Program-made: the position numbers and the translations under genes
In this document: positions 36,835 through 46,614 of the stretch, one piece after another
Numbering within the stretch: position 1 is the stretch's first letter
How the letters are laid out: every line of letters begins with the position of its first letter
Notes under the pieces: model-generated
Databases searched by the model: none
Told to the model about the DNA's origin: nothing
What the model saw: the letters and a program-made list of their open reading frames with translations, nothing else
From: CAVVYV01 sp963752585
GTDB taxonomy: Bacteria > Actinomycetota > Thermoleophilia > Solirubrobacterales > 70-9
Reading direction: 5' to 3'
DNA length: 64,000 nt
NCBI GenBank assembly: GCA_963752585.1
Contig: CAVVYV010000008.1
Coordinates: 496,001 to 560,000 of the forward strand

Positions 36835-36848
36835 TGGCTGTCCAGCCA
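36835..36848. promoter_or_regulatory. Operator-like palindrome TGGCTG-TC-CAGCCA
   Basis: Perfect 14-bp inverted repeat, 42 bp upstream of the aldehyde dehydrogenase start (minus strand). Same architecture as the TetR-type site at 14993-15006 (TGRCTG-N2-CAGYCA). The remaining 36849-37011 holds the leader of amt; no clear promoter, GlnR or nitrogen-control box was recognised there. Confidence 0.45.
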
Positions 36849-37011
36849 GGCGCTTCACCACCACTTCCGGCCGACTGCCGGGACAAAGACGTAGCTGTGA
36901 TTTTCGACAGCGGGACAAACACCGGTTGCGCGCCCGGCCCTACTTTGCGACCCGGTGAGCAAACCGCGACCGCCGCGGGCGAGTTCCGGGCGGGCAAGGA
37001 AAGGACACAGA

Positions 37012-38546
37012 ATGAGACGAAGGCATCTGGCGGCGATTCCGCTTGCCGTAGGGGCGCTGCTGGCGCTGCCCGGGGCGGCGTTGGCCGACAGCTTGGATGC
37101 GTCCGTGAACGGGACCCTTCCGGATTCGGTCGGGATCAACTCGCTCTGGGTGATCGTCGCCGGGGTGCTGGTGATGTTCATGCAGGCCGGTTTCGCCTTC
37201 CTGGAGATCGGGTTCTCGCGAGCGAAGAACGCCGGCACCGTGGTGGCGAAGATCCTGATCAATTTCTCGATCGCGGCGCTCGCCTGGTTCGCGTGCGGGT
37301 TCGCTTTCGCGTTCGGGCCGGGCGAGATCATCGGGGACACCGGGTTCTTCCTCCAGAACTTCGGCAATCCGGCTGAGGCCTTCCCGGTGATGGGGCTGTC
37401 CGACGCGACGGTGGAGTCGAAGTGGTTCTTCCAGTTCGTCTTCTGCGCCGTCTCGCTGGCGATCGTCTGGGGGACGACGCTCGAACGGATCAAGTTCGGC
37501 GTCTACGTCATCTATGCCCTGGTGTTCGCCGCATTGATCTATCCGATCGGCGCGCACTGGGTGTTCGGAGGCGGCTGGCTGCAGGCGAACATCGGCATGC
37601 AGGACTTCGCCGGTTCGACGGCGGTCCACCTGATCGGTGCGACCGGCGCCCTGGCCGTGCTGCTCCTGCTCGGCGCCCGGAAGGGCAAGTACGGCTCCGA
37701 CGGGAAGCCGCGAGCGATTCCGGGCCACTCGATGCCCCTGTTCGGGCTCGGGGTGCTGATCCTCTGGCTTGGCTGGTTCGGGTTCAACCCGGGCTCCACG
37801 CTGGGGGCCCTCGACGGCCGCTTCACCGAGGTGCTGATGATCACCCAGCTAGCGGCCGCGGCCGGCGTGCTGACGGCGGCCCTCACCAGCAAATGGCGGA
37901 TGGGGAGCGTCGACATCGGCATGGTCGGCAACGGCGCAATCGCGGCCCTGGTTGCGATCACCGCCCCCTCCGGATATGTCGAGGCCTGGGCCGCTCCGAT
38001 CATCGGTGCGGTCGCCGGCGTGATCGTCGTCCTCGGCGTGCTGGCGATCGACAAGGTCATCGACGACCCGGTCGGCGCCCTCTCGGCGCACGGACTCGCC
38101 GGTATCTGGGGAACGCTCTCGTGCGGCATATTCACCGCGCCGCGGCTCGCCGACTACAACGCCTTCGGGGTCACCAATTCCGACGGCGAATTCATCGGCG
38201 GGTTCCTCTATGCGAGCGGCCTGATCGGCAAGGGCGCGAACGACCTCGGGGGCAGCTTCAACCTCGAGGCGTTCGAGCAGCTCGGCGCTCAGGCGCTGGG
38301 CGTCGCGGCCGCGTTCGCATTCGTGTTCGCGGCCTCCTTCGCCACCTTCTACGTGATCAAGAAGGTGTACGGACTCCGGGTCTCGGAGGCCGAGGAGGAC
38401 GCCGGGCTCGACATCTCCGAGCACGGCATGTACGGCTACCCGAGCAGTTCATCCCGCAGCCGGAGTACCCGGGTGCGGCGAGTGGGCCGATGCCAAGCGG
38501 ACAGCCGGCGATCAGCAGCGCCACAGCAACCGCGGACGCCAAGTGA
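37012..38546 (+). CDS. amt: Ammonium transporter (Amt/Rh family), one frame break near the end
   Basis: About 511 residues. A signal peptide (MRRRHLAAIPLAVGALLALPG...ALA) is followed by the Amt core of eleven helices. Typical segments are MFMQAGFAFLEIGFSRAKN, IYPIGAHWVFGGGWL, GSTAVHLIGATGALAVLLLL (first pore His in VHLIG), GFNPGSTLG and DDPVGALSAHGLAGIWGTL (second pore His in SAHG). It conducts ammonium across the membrane. The frame breaks near 38442, where one G seems missing (CCCGAG for CCGGAG), and the cytoplasmic tail resumes EQFIPQPEYPG. The PII gene follows 12 bp later, as usual. Confidence 0.95.
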
Positions 38547-38558
38547 GGAGGTGAACAG

Positions 38559-38927
38559 ATGAAGAAGATCGAAGCGTTCATCAGACACGAGGCGTTCGAG
38601 CCGATCCGCTCCGAGCTGCTCGACAAGGGATTTCCGTCCCTGACGATCAGCGAGGTGAAGGGATCGGGGCGGCAGAAGGGTGTCGTCGAGACCTATCGGG
38701 GCTCGACCCTGACCGTCAACGTGCGACCCAAGCTCAAGGTGGAGGTCGTCGTTGAGGAGAAGGACAAGGGCCTCGTCGTCGAGACGATCCTCAAGCACGC
38801 CCGCACCGGCGAGGTCGGTGACGGCAAGATCTTCGTCCTGCCGGTGGAGGAGGCGATTCGCATCCGCACCGGTGAGGAGGGAGAGACCGTGCTGCAGGCG
38901 CACACCGGCGAGGAAGTCGCCGCGTAG
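38559..38927 (+). CDS. glnK: Nitrogen regulatory protein PII (GlnK-type) lacking Tyr51
   Basis: 122 residues. MKKIEAFIRHEAFEPIRSEL, split around the first helix, then SGRQKGVVETYRGS for the T-loop and GKIFVLPVEEAIRIRTGEEG for the C-terminal ATP-site strand. In the T-loop the usual YRGAEY reads YRGSTL, so Tyr51, the uridylylation or adenylylation site, is absent; Tyr46 is kept. PII binds ATP, ADP and 2-oxoglutarate and controls Amt and glutamine synthetase. Modification-independent control is inferred. Located between amt and glnA. Confidence 0.93.
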   Translation: MKKIEAFIRHEAFEPIRSELLDKGFPSLTISEVKGSGRQKGVVETYRGSTLTVNVRPKLKVEVVVEEKDKGLVVETILKHARTGEVGDGKIFVLPVEEAIRIRTGEEGETVLQAHTGEEVAA

Positions 38928-38951
38928 CCGGCAGCGAAGAAGTGTGCACGA

Positions 38952-38982
38952 CCGGGGCCGGCCCTACTAGGGTCGGCCCCGG
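38952..38982 (+). terminator. Very stable 14-bp stem-loop between glnK and glnA
   Basis: 38952-38965 pairs with 38969-38982 across a three-base loop (ACT), with one G-U pair; arms start CCGGGGCCGG and end TCGGCCCCGG. Located 24 bp after the PII stop and 69 bp before glnA. Probable terminator or attenuator, allowing separate expression of amt-glnK and glnA. No T tract. Confidence 0.65.
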
Positions 38983-39051
38983 CTCGCACATGGCGCGGGC
39001 CCCAGCGAGCCGATCAACAAGCCGAGGAGAGAAGAGGAGAGGCAACGACCA

Positions 39052-40431
39052 ATGGCACCGGCGACGAACACACCAAAGACCGACCCGAAGGAAGTCCTCA
39101 AGCGGGTCGATGACGACGGGATCGAGTTCATCCGCTTCTGGTTCACCGACATCGAGGGCCAGCTGAAGTCCTTCGCGGTCGGCAAGGAGGAGCTCGAGGG
39201 CGCGTTCGAGGAGGGGATGGGCTTCGACGGCTCCTCGATCACCGGGTTCAACGCGATCGAGGAATCGGACATGGTCGCGATGCCCGACCCCGACACCTAC
39301 TCGGTGCTGCCGTGGCGCGACGACGGCGGCCAGGGCAAGGGCAACGTCGCGCGGGTGTTCTGCGACGTGCTGAAGCCGGGCGGTGAGCCCTACGAGGGCG
39401 ACCCGCGCTTCATCATGCGCCAGGCCCTGGTGCGCGCCGAGGAGATGGGCTTCGACACCTTCAACCTCGGGCCGGAGCTCGAGTACTTCTACTTCGCCAG
39501 CGACGAGGTGGGAGAGGACGGCAAGCCGGTCATCCTCGACAAGGGCGGCTACTTCGACCTGACCACCCTGGACGCGGCCTCGGATCTGCGCCGGGACACG
39601 GTCAACGCCCTGAAGCAGCTGGGGATCCCGGTCGAGTACACCCACCACGAGGTCGGGCCCTCGCAGCACGAGATCGACATGCGCTTCGCCGAGGGGCTGC
39701 GGATGTCGGACAACGCGATGACCTACCGGATCGCGATCAAGGAGATCGCGCATACCCACGGGGTCTACGCGACCTTCATGCCGAAGCCGCTGTTCGGCGA
39801 GAACGGCTCCGGGATGCACACCCACCAGTCGCTGTTCTCCGGCGAGGCGAACGCCTTCTTCGACGCCGACGACGAGTACCACCTCTCGGACACGGCGAAG
39901 GCGTACATCGCCGGGCTGCTCAAGCACGCGCGGGAGATCTGCTCGCTGTTCGCACCGAACGTGAACAGCTACAAGCGGCTGGTGCTCGGCTACGAGGCGC
40001 CGGTCTACTGCGCCTGGTCGCGGCGCAACCGCTCCGCCCTGGTTCGGGTGCCGGTCTACCACCCGGGAAAGGAGAAGGCGACGCGGTGCGAGCTGCGCTG
40101 CCCGGATCCCTCCTGTAACCCCTATCTCGCCTTCGCCAGCATGCTGCACGCCGGCCTCGAAGGGATCGAGAGGGGATACGAGCTCCCGGAGCCGATGGAG
40201 CGGAACCTCTACGACCTCACCCACGAGGAGCGCGAGAAGGCCGGGATCGAGCAGCTGCCGGAGACGCTCGGCGAGGCGATCGAGGATCACGGCCGAGTCG
40301 GAGCTGGTCGAAGAAGGCGCTCGGCGAGCACATCTTCCCGCGCTACATCGAGCTGAAGCGCGAGGAGTGGGAGGAGTACCGGGTCCAGGTCAGCCAGCTG
40401 GGAGCTGGATCGCTACCTGCCGGTTCTCTAG
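39052..40431 (+). CDS. glnA: Glutamine synthetase type I, three frame breaks at the C-terminus
   Basis: About 458 residues. Beta-grasp start FIRFWFTDIEGQLKSFAV; MGFDGSSITGF; metal and glutamate motifs GPELEYFYF, THHEVGPSQHEIDMRF, GSGMHTHQSLF; ATP loop SRRNRSALVRVP. The NLYDLTHEER segment aligns with the adenylylated Tyr of GSI-beta enzymes, so covalent control is possible. It makes glutamine from glutamate, ammonium and ATP. The last 45 codons contain three breaks (near 40287, 40309 and 40400), each +1, after which it ends ELDRYLPVL. GAGGAGAG lies before ATG 39052. Confidence 0.95.
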
Positions 40432-40453
40432 GGACAGCGCCAGGGGGCCCCCG

Positions 40454-41615
40454 ATGCGCGACCTCAGCACCCGGATGATCGAGGCGGTCCTCGACGGCGA
40501 GGGGCTGAGGGGGGTCGCGGAGCTCGCCGCGGCGGAGGCGGGCGGGCCGGTGGCGATCGTGCTCCCGGCCCGCGGCCTCGCGGCCCGGGCCCCCGGCGAG
40601 GCCGATCTCAACGGCCTCGCCGAGTACACGCGGGAGAGGGTCGCCGACGCCAACCCGGCGCCGCCGGAGCCGATCGCGCACGAGGCCTCGATCGAGGCCG
40701 GCGGCGAGCGGGTCGGGCTGGTGCTGCTGCTGGCCGGGGAAGGTGAGGGCGAAGGGGCCGGCGCTCGTCGATCGCGACGGGGTGCTGAGGGCGGCCGCCC
40801 TCGCCACCCTCGCCGAGGTCGCGGTCGCCGACGCCCGTGAGGAGGCGGAGCGGCGGCTCCGCGGGGGCCTGATCGAGGAGCTCCGAACCCGGGAGGTGGA
40901 GGCCGCCGAGGCGACCTCGAAGGCGGCTCGGCTCGGTTGCGACCTGGGGCGGGGGGCGATCGCTCTGGTCGCCGAGATCACCTCCTCCAGCCCCAGCCAC
41001 GCGACCGCCCTGGTCGAGGGCGAGTACGAGGGCTCGCTCGCCGAGCTCAGCGATGGCCGCCTCTACGCGATCCTCCCGGCCCGCGGCGGCGACGACGCCC
41101 CCGAGCGCACCCTGGAGGCGGCAGGCCGGATCGCCGGCCGCCTCCAGCGTCACGGGGTGGCCGCCGTCTCCTCCTTCTATCCCGATCCCGGCGAGCTTCA
41201 CCGGGCGATCCGCGAGGCGGAGCTGGTCCTCGACGTAGTCAGGCGCGAGCCCCGGATCGCCGAGGCGCTCGAGGAGGGGATCGCCGCGAGCGGCGTCTAC
41301 CGCCTGCTCTTCCGGGCCCTGATCTCGGACCCGGACGAGGTCCGGACCTTCTACCGGGACACGGTCGAGCCCCTGGTCCGCTACGACGACCAGTACCGCT
41401 CCGACCTGCTCGGCACGCTCGAGGAGTACCTGGCGAGCGACTGCAACATGAACGCGACCGCGCGGGCGATCTACGCCCACCGGCACACGGTCGCCTACCG
41501 GCTCGACCGGGTGCGCGAGCTCACCGGCCTCGACCCCCAGATCTCCGAGGACCGGGAGCGCCTCGGCCTCGGGATCAAGGCCTATCGGATCCTCGCGCCC
41601 GCCCTGCCGCGGTAG
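40454..41615 (+). CDS. PucR/CdaR-type helix-turn-helix regulator, one frame break
   Basis: About 386 residues. A variable N-terminal region, a central GGDEF-like beta/alpha domain (GAIALVAEITSSSPS; ISDP...), and the C-terminal PucR helix-turn-helix: LLGTLEEYLASDCNMNATAR, then AIYAHRHTVAYRLDRVRELTGLDP, the DNA-binding family signature. Break near 40740 (extra G). It starts 22 bp after glnA, so it probably belongs to the nitrogen cluster and may regulate it, by context. Confidence 0.85.
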
Positions 41616-41668
41616 TTCACAGGTTGTTTGCGGGGTTGCGGCCGCTGATCGCGGGAGGATCGGCGGTT

Positions 41669-42921
41669 ATGAAGGCGCCCTGATCGCAGCCCTGGTCGGG
41701 CTGCTCGTCTGGTCGGGAACCGCCGAGGCCGTCCGCTCCGGCGGCCACAACCCGCCGACGAGGAAGCTCGAGGAGGCATTCAAGGTCGCGGGGGGCTATC
41801 GGGCGGGAAGCGTAGACGGCTGCTACCCGGGCCCCCGCGAAATGGTCGCGGGGATCCGGCACTGGGCGAACCCTGATGCCGACGTCGCCGCCGACCTCGA
41901 TTCGGTTCATCGCCGGAACGTGGTCTACGTGATCAGGCGCGGTACCTTCTGCGGCCGCGTGCGTTTGGCCCTCCGCGCCAGGGGGCGACTGTTCATCCTG
42001 GATACCGCCGGCGGAGAGGTCTACGTTCAGGGGCAACGCAATCGCCAAGGTGGGGAGTCGCGGCGTGGGGGGCGCGGTCCTCTCAGGGCGCTCACCCTCG
42101 TCACCAGAAGCTTCACCCTTGATCAGCCCGACCGGGCGAAGCGGCTCCTCGTCCGTTGCCCGAAGGGGAAGTTCCCGCTCGGCGGCGGGTTGACCAGCGA
42201 TCCAGCTCTGAGTGACGACGGCGAAGGCGTCTACCCGCACTCCTACGAGCGCCTCGGCGTCCAGCGCGGCTACCACGTCAGCGCCCTCGTCATCGACCCC
42301 AGCCAGGCCGCCACCACCCCGCGCGAGACGACGATCCAGGTCGTCTGCGGGCGCGGGCTGGTCCCGAGGAGCTCGCCGCACAGGACGGTCTTCGTCAGGC
42401 GGAACGAGACCAACACCGCGATCGCCCGCTGCCCAAGGGGGCAATACCTGTTCTCCGGAGGCTTCCAGCGCACCAACTTCACCACCCCGTTCGTCGAGCT
42501 CGGAGGCAACTACATCACCGAGTCGCGGGCGATCTCGCCCAGGGCCTGGCTGGTGACCGCCACCGCGGCCGGCAACGACGGCGGCGAGCTGACCGCGATC
42601 GCCTACTGCGTCAAGAACGCTGGCCCCCTGTTCACCGAGGTCTCCGCGTCCACCCCCCTGCGCAGCGGCCACTCCGCCACGGCGACGACCCCGCGCTGCC
42701 CGCCGGGCCTCGAGCTGATCGCCGGAGGATTCAGCTTCGGCGGATCGCAGGACGCGTTCTTCGCCGGAGGTGTCAGCTTCGGCGGATCGCAGCAGGCGTT
42801 CTTCGCCGAGGGCTCCTTCAACTCCGACGGCACCTGGTCGGCCACCGGCTTCGGCTACTTCGGCCCGGCTCCCGCCCTGACCGCCTACGGCTACTGCCTG
42901 CCGGTGAGCGACGCGGTCTAG
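41669..42921 (+). CDS. Secreted protein of unknown function with Cys-paired repeats
   Basis: About 417 residues. The ATG at 41669 is followed by an apparent one-base loss, after which AALIAALVGLLVWSGTAEA forms a clean signal peptide. The mature part has repeating blocks of the form LLVRCPKGKFPLGGGLTSD, IARCPRGQYLFSGGFQR and TPRCPPGLELIAGGFSFGG. Each ends in a Gly-Gly-Phe/Leu turn followed later by a single Cys (VVCGRG, IAYCVK, YGYCLP), which suggests three or four related beta modules with disulfides. A 42-bp tandem duplication lies at 42721-42804. No family recognised. The stop shares CTAG with the first sugar dehydrogenase. Confidence 0.65.
42721..42804 (+). repeat. Tandem 42-bp duplication (14-residue AGGxSFGGSQxAFF)
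   Basis: 42721-42762 and 42763-42804 are near-identical, differing at a few bases (FSFGGSQDAFF versus VSFGGSQQAFF). The unit is in frame inside the secreted protein. Confidence 0.9.
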
Positions 42922-44157
42922 CCGCTGACTGCTTTCCGGCGCGGGACCAGGCGGTAGACCGAGCCGCGGGTGAGCCGCTTGCCGGGGCCGACCCCGAACT
43001 GGGAGAGGACGTAGATCCGGCCCGGCGCGGTCCTCGGCGAACGAGGTCAGGTAGGGGACCCGGAAGCGGAAGCTGCGCTCCTTGCCGGCGCGGCGGTTGG
43101 GACGGGGGCGGAAGCGCGAATAGCCGGCCGGTGCAGTAGTCGCCGAAGAGGTAGCGGCCGACGATCTCCCGCCCGGCGATTCGTGAGAGCGCCGGGTCGC
43201 GGACCACGTAGCCGCCGGTGACCGCGCAGCCGGGGCCGTGCGGGTAGGCGAGCACCGGCAGCACCGTGCGGCTCTTCGGCACCGACTTGGTGAGCGGCGC
43301 GAACCCCTCGTAGGCCGACCAGCCGAAGTTGGCGCCGCGCGCCTTCCGGGCGGGGAGGTAGTCGATCTCCTCGAAGCGATCGTCGCCGACGTCGCCGATC
43401 GCCATCGCCCCGGTCGCCCGGTCGAAGGAGAAGCGCCAAGGGTTGCGGAACCCGTAGGCGAAGATCTCGCCGCGGCCGGGACGGCCGACCAGGGGGTTGT
43501 CGCGGGGGACCGTGTAGGGGTGGCGGCGGACGGCGCGCGGGTCGATCCGGAGGATCTTGCCGAGCAGGCTGCGCTTGTTCTGGGCGACGTTGTCGCGGGT
43601 CGCCGGAGGGGCCGCCGTCGCCCGAGCCGATGTAGAGGTAGCGGTCGGGCCGAACAGCACGAGGCCGCCGTGGTGCTTGGTGGTGGGCTCGGGGATCCGG
43701 AGGACGAGCCGGGCGCTGCGGCGTTCCGCGCGCAGCGGATCGGCGTCGCTCGCGGCGGAACTCGACCACCCGGAGGCGCGTCGCGGCGATCGATGTAGGC
43801 GACGTAGAGGAGCCCGCTCTCGGCGTAGTCGGGCGCGAAGGCCATCGAGAGCAGTCCCTGCTCGCCGCCCTTGCCGGAGGTCTTCACCTGGGGGCGGAGG
43901 TCGAGGAACCGCCGCCTCTCGGGCCCGCCGCCCGGGAGGGCCTGGATCGTGCCCTGCCGCTCGACCACGAACAGGGGTGAGTCTCTTCCCGGTGGCTGGG
44001 CCAGGTAGGTGGGCTGCTGGAAGCGGCCGATCCGCTCGAGGGCGAGGAACTTCGGCCCAAGCTGCTCCTCGTCGCGGAGGCCGAGGCCGACGACCGCGGT
44101 CGCGATCGCGACCAGGGCAGCGACGGTTGTCTCGATCTGGCGACGGCTAAGGGTCAT
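42918..44157 (-). CDS. PQQ-type soluble sugar dehydrogenase (GSDH/YliI family), paralog 4, frameshifted
   Basis: Six-bladed beta-propeller oxidoreductase. N-terminal anchor TTVAALVAIATAVVGLGL (membrane or signal), then LERIGRFQQPTYLAQ, FVVERQGTIQALPG and EQGLLSMAFAPDY. After breaks in 43600-43790 it continues RYLYIGSGDGGP, LLGKILRIDPRA, YGFRNPWRFSFDR, EEIDYLPARKARGANFGWSAYEG and GGYVVRDPAL. A further break lies near 43030-43130 before the end SVYRLVPRRKAVSG. Oxidises aldoses with PQQ in characterised relatives. ATG 44157; last of four tandem copies. Confidence 0.8.
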
Positions 44158-44195
44158 TCGGGGTCGAGGCGCGGTCCGGGAACGACCGCGAGAGG

Positions 44196-45376
44196 TTACT
44201 TCCGGCGCTTGCCGGCGGGAAGGAGGCGGAAGACCGGACCCGTTGAGCGAGGTCGCGAACAGCGATCCGTTGCGTCCTTCGCCGAACGAGCTCAGCATCG
44301 GCACGCTGGCGCCGACCCGTCGGTCCCGGCGGGATCCGCCGAGCCCGGGAATCAGCGATCGCAGCTTGCCGATGCAGAAGTCGCCGTAGACGTAGCGGCC
44401 GAGCAGCGAGCGCAGCCTCGGGTTGCTGACCACGTAGCCTCCGATCAGCGCGCAGGCGCCGCCGCCGAGCGAGTAGACCTTGATCGGCCTCAGCGCCCCT
44501 CCGGCGGTCGGCGGGTGGGCGCCCGCGAAGGGCGCGAATCCCTCGAAGTCGTTCCAGCCGAAGTTGGCGCCGCGGGCGGCGGCGAGGGTCTCGTAGTCGA
44601 TCTCCTCGAAGCGGTCCTGGCCGACGTCGCCGATCGCGATCCGGGGCTCGCCGGGCTTGCTGACGAGGTCGAAGGAGAAGCGGAAGGGGTTGCGGAGCCC
44701 GTAGCGAGTAGACCTCGTCGCGGCCGGCGCCGCCCGCGAAGGGGTTCGACCCGGGAGAGGCGTAGGGCTGGCCGCCCTGGGCGCGAGGATCGATCCGGAG
44801 GATCTTGCCGAGCAGCGAGTTGGTGTTCTGGGCGTTGTCGGGCCGATCGCCGGAGCCGCCGCCGTCTCCGGTCCCGATGTAGAGGAAGCCGTCGGGGCCA
44901 AACTGGAGCTGGCCGCCGTTGTGGTTCGAATTGGTGGGGTGGGGGATCAGCATCACCTGGCGCTGGGAGCCCGGCAGCACCCGGGCGCCGTCGGGGGTCG
45001 CCTGGAACTCGTCGACCTCGTTGTCGCCGGCTCGGTTCGTGAAGTAGGCGTAGAACAGGCGGGAGGTGGCGAAGTCGGGCGGGAACGCGATCGAGAGCAG
45101 CCCCTGCTCGCCGCCGGAGATCACCTGCCCGGCGATGTTGAGGAAGCTGCGCCGCCGCTTGCCCTGGACCAGCTTCACCCGCCCCGGCTGCTCGACCACG
45201 AACAGGCCGGGAACGTCGGGGGCGACGGTCACGTAGACGGGGCTGTGGAAGCGCCCGATCCGCTTCAGCTTCACCCTCGCGTCGGTGCCAGACGGGGCGA
45301 CGGCGAGGACCAGGGTGGCGAGCGCCGCGGCCATCAGCGCCGCGGTTGTCCGATGGGAGACGATCGACGCTCTCAC
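44196..45376 (-). CDS. PQQ-type soluble sugar dehydrogenase, paralog 3, frame breaks
   Basis: GTG 45376 overlaps the stop of paralog 2. Signal-like N-terminus (ALMAAALATLVLAVAPSG). Propeller motifs: LKRIGRFHSPVYVTVAPD, LFVVEQPGRVKLV, GGEQGLLSIAFPPDF, NHNGGQLQFGPDGFLYIGTGDGGGSGD, LLGKILRIDPRAQGG; after a break near 44703, YGLRNPFRFSFD, EEIDYETLAAARGANFGW and SLFATSLNG. A second break near 44240 precedes the end VFRLLPAGKRRK at 44196. The His in SNHNGG matches the conserved position of the family. Confidence 0.82.
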
Positions 45377-46614
45377 GCGGGGTCGAGCCGGTAGATCGCC
45401 CCGCTGTGCGAGACGACCCAGAGGACGCCGCCGCGGGTCTCGCCGAACGAGTCCGGCTGGCCCGCCGGGACGGAGACGCCGGTGTACTGGTCGTCGCCGG
45501 CGCCTCCCTGCGAGGGGATCAGGCTGCGGATCTCGTCGCTGGAGAAGTCGGCGTAGAGCAGTCGCGCGTACTGGTGGCCAAGGCGGGGATCGCGGACCAC
45601 GTAGCCGGCGATCACCGAGCCGCCCGAGAAGCCCCCGAGGGGCGAGCAGGACGGACCGGCGCCGGCATTGTCGTACTCGAGGATCGGGGAGATCGCCCCC
45701 GGGGCGGGCCGGGAAGAATTGGAGAGGAACGTGCCCTCGAAGCGGGACCAGCCGAAGTTGGCCCCGCGAGCACCGCCCGGCCCGCGGTAGTCGATCTCCT
45801 CGCGGCAGCCCTGGCCGACGTCGCCGATCGCGATCGCGCCGGTGAGCGAATCGAAGGTGAAGCGGTACGGGTTCCGAAGCCCGAGCGAGTAGATCTCGTC
45901 GAGGCCCGGCTGGCCGACGAACGGGTTGCCGCGTGGGATCCCATAGGGGCGAGGGGCCTTAGCCGCACGCCCCTTCTTGCCCTTCCCCTTCTTCTTGTCG
46001 CCCTGCGGCAGCGGGTCGATCCTGAGGAGCTTCCCGAGCGGGCTGTTGGGGTTCTGGGCGTTGTTGGGAGGGTCGCCGCCCCCGCCGCCGTCGCCTGGGC
46101 CGATGAAGAGGAGCCCGCGGGGACCGAACTGGAGCTGGCCGCCGTTGTGGTTGCCGAAGGTCGGGTGGGCGAGGTAGAGCACCCGCCGGGCGGTGGCCGG
46201 GTTGGCCACCAGGCGGGAGCGCTTCGACCGCTTGAACTCGACGACCTCGTTGTCGCCCTGGAGGTTCGTGAAGTAGACGTAGAGGCGCCGGTTGCGCTCG
46301 TAGCGCGGGTGGAAGGCGATCGAGAGGAGGCCCTCCTCGCCGCCGTTCATCACCTGAGGGCTGATGTCGAGGAACGGCGCCGGTTGCGGCACTCCGTTGC
46401 GGAGGACGACGATCCGCCCCGCCTGCTCGGCGACGAAGAGCAGCTTCCTGTTCTTCGTCCCGGGTGCGTCGACGATCTCGACCGGCTCGTTGAAGCTGCC
46501 GATCGGGGTGAGGCCGAAGCCACCGCTGCCGTCGCCGGTCGGCGGCAGGGCGGCGGTGGCCGCCTGCGGGAGGAGGAGTGCGGCGCCCAGGGTCAGTGCA
46601 AGCAGGGACTTCAT
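45373..46614 (-). CDS. PQQ-type soluble sugar dehydrogenase, paralog 2 (intact)
   Basis: 413 residues, ATG 46614, no break. Signal peptide MKSLLALTLGAALLLPQAATA. Propeller motifs GSFNEPVEIVDAPG, LLFVAEQAGRIVVLRNG, GGEEGLLSIAFHPRY, FGNHNGGQLQFGPRGLLFIG, LLRIDPLPQG, LGLRNPYRFTFDS, EEIDYRGPGGARGANFGWSRFEG and SGGSVIAGYVVRDPRLG, then the final strand SHSGAIYRLDPA. A Lys-rich insert (KKKGKGKKGRAAK) replaces a surface loop. Secreted. ATGA and GTGA overlaps link it to paralogs 1 and 3. Confidence 0.9.
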   Translation of the reverse strand: MKSLLALTLGAALLLPQAATAALPPTGDGSGGFGLTPIGSFNEPVEIVDAPGTKNRKLLFVAEQAGRIVVLRNGVPQPAPFLDISPQVMNGGEEGLLSIAFHPRYERNRRLYVYFTNLQGDNEVVEFKRSKRSRLVANPATARRVLYLAHPTFGNHNGGQLQFGPRGLLFIGPGDGGGGGDPPNNAQNPNSPLGKLLRIDPLPQGDKKKGKGKKGRAAKAPRPYGIPRGNPFVGQPGLDEIYSLGLRNPYRFTFDSLTGAIAIGDVGQGCREEIDYRGPGGARGANFGWSRFEGTFLSNSSRPAPGAISPILEYDNAGAGPSCSPLGGFSGGSVIAGYVVRDPRLGHQYARLLYADFSSDEIRSLIPSQGGAGDDQYTGVSVPAGQPDSFGETRGGVLWVVSHSGAIYRLDPA

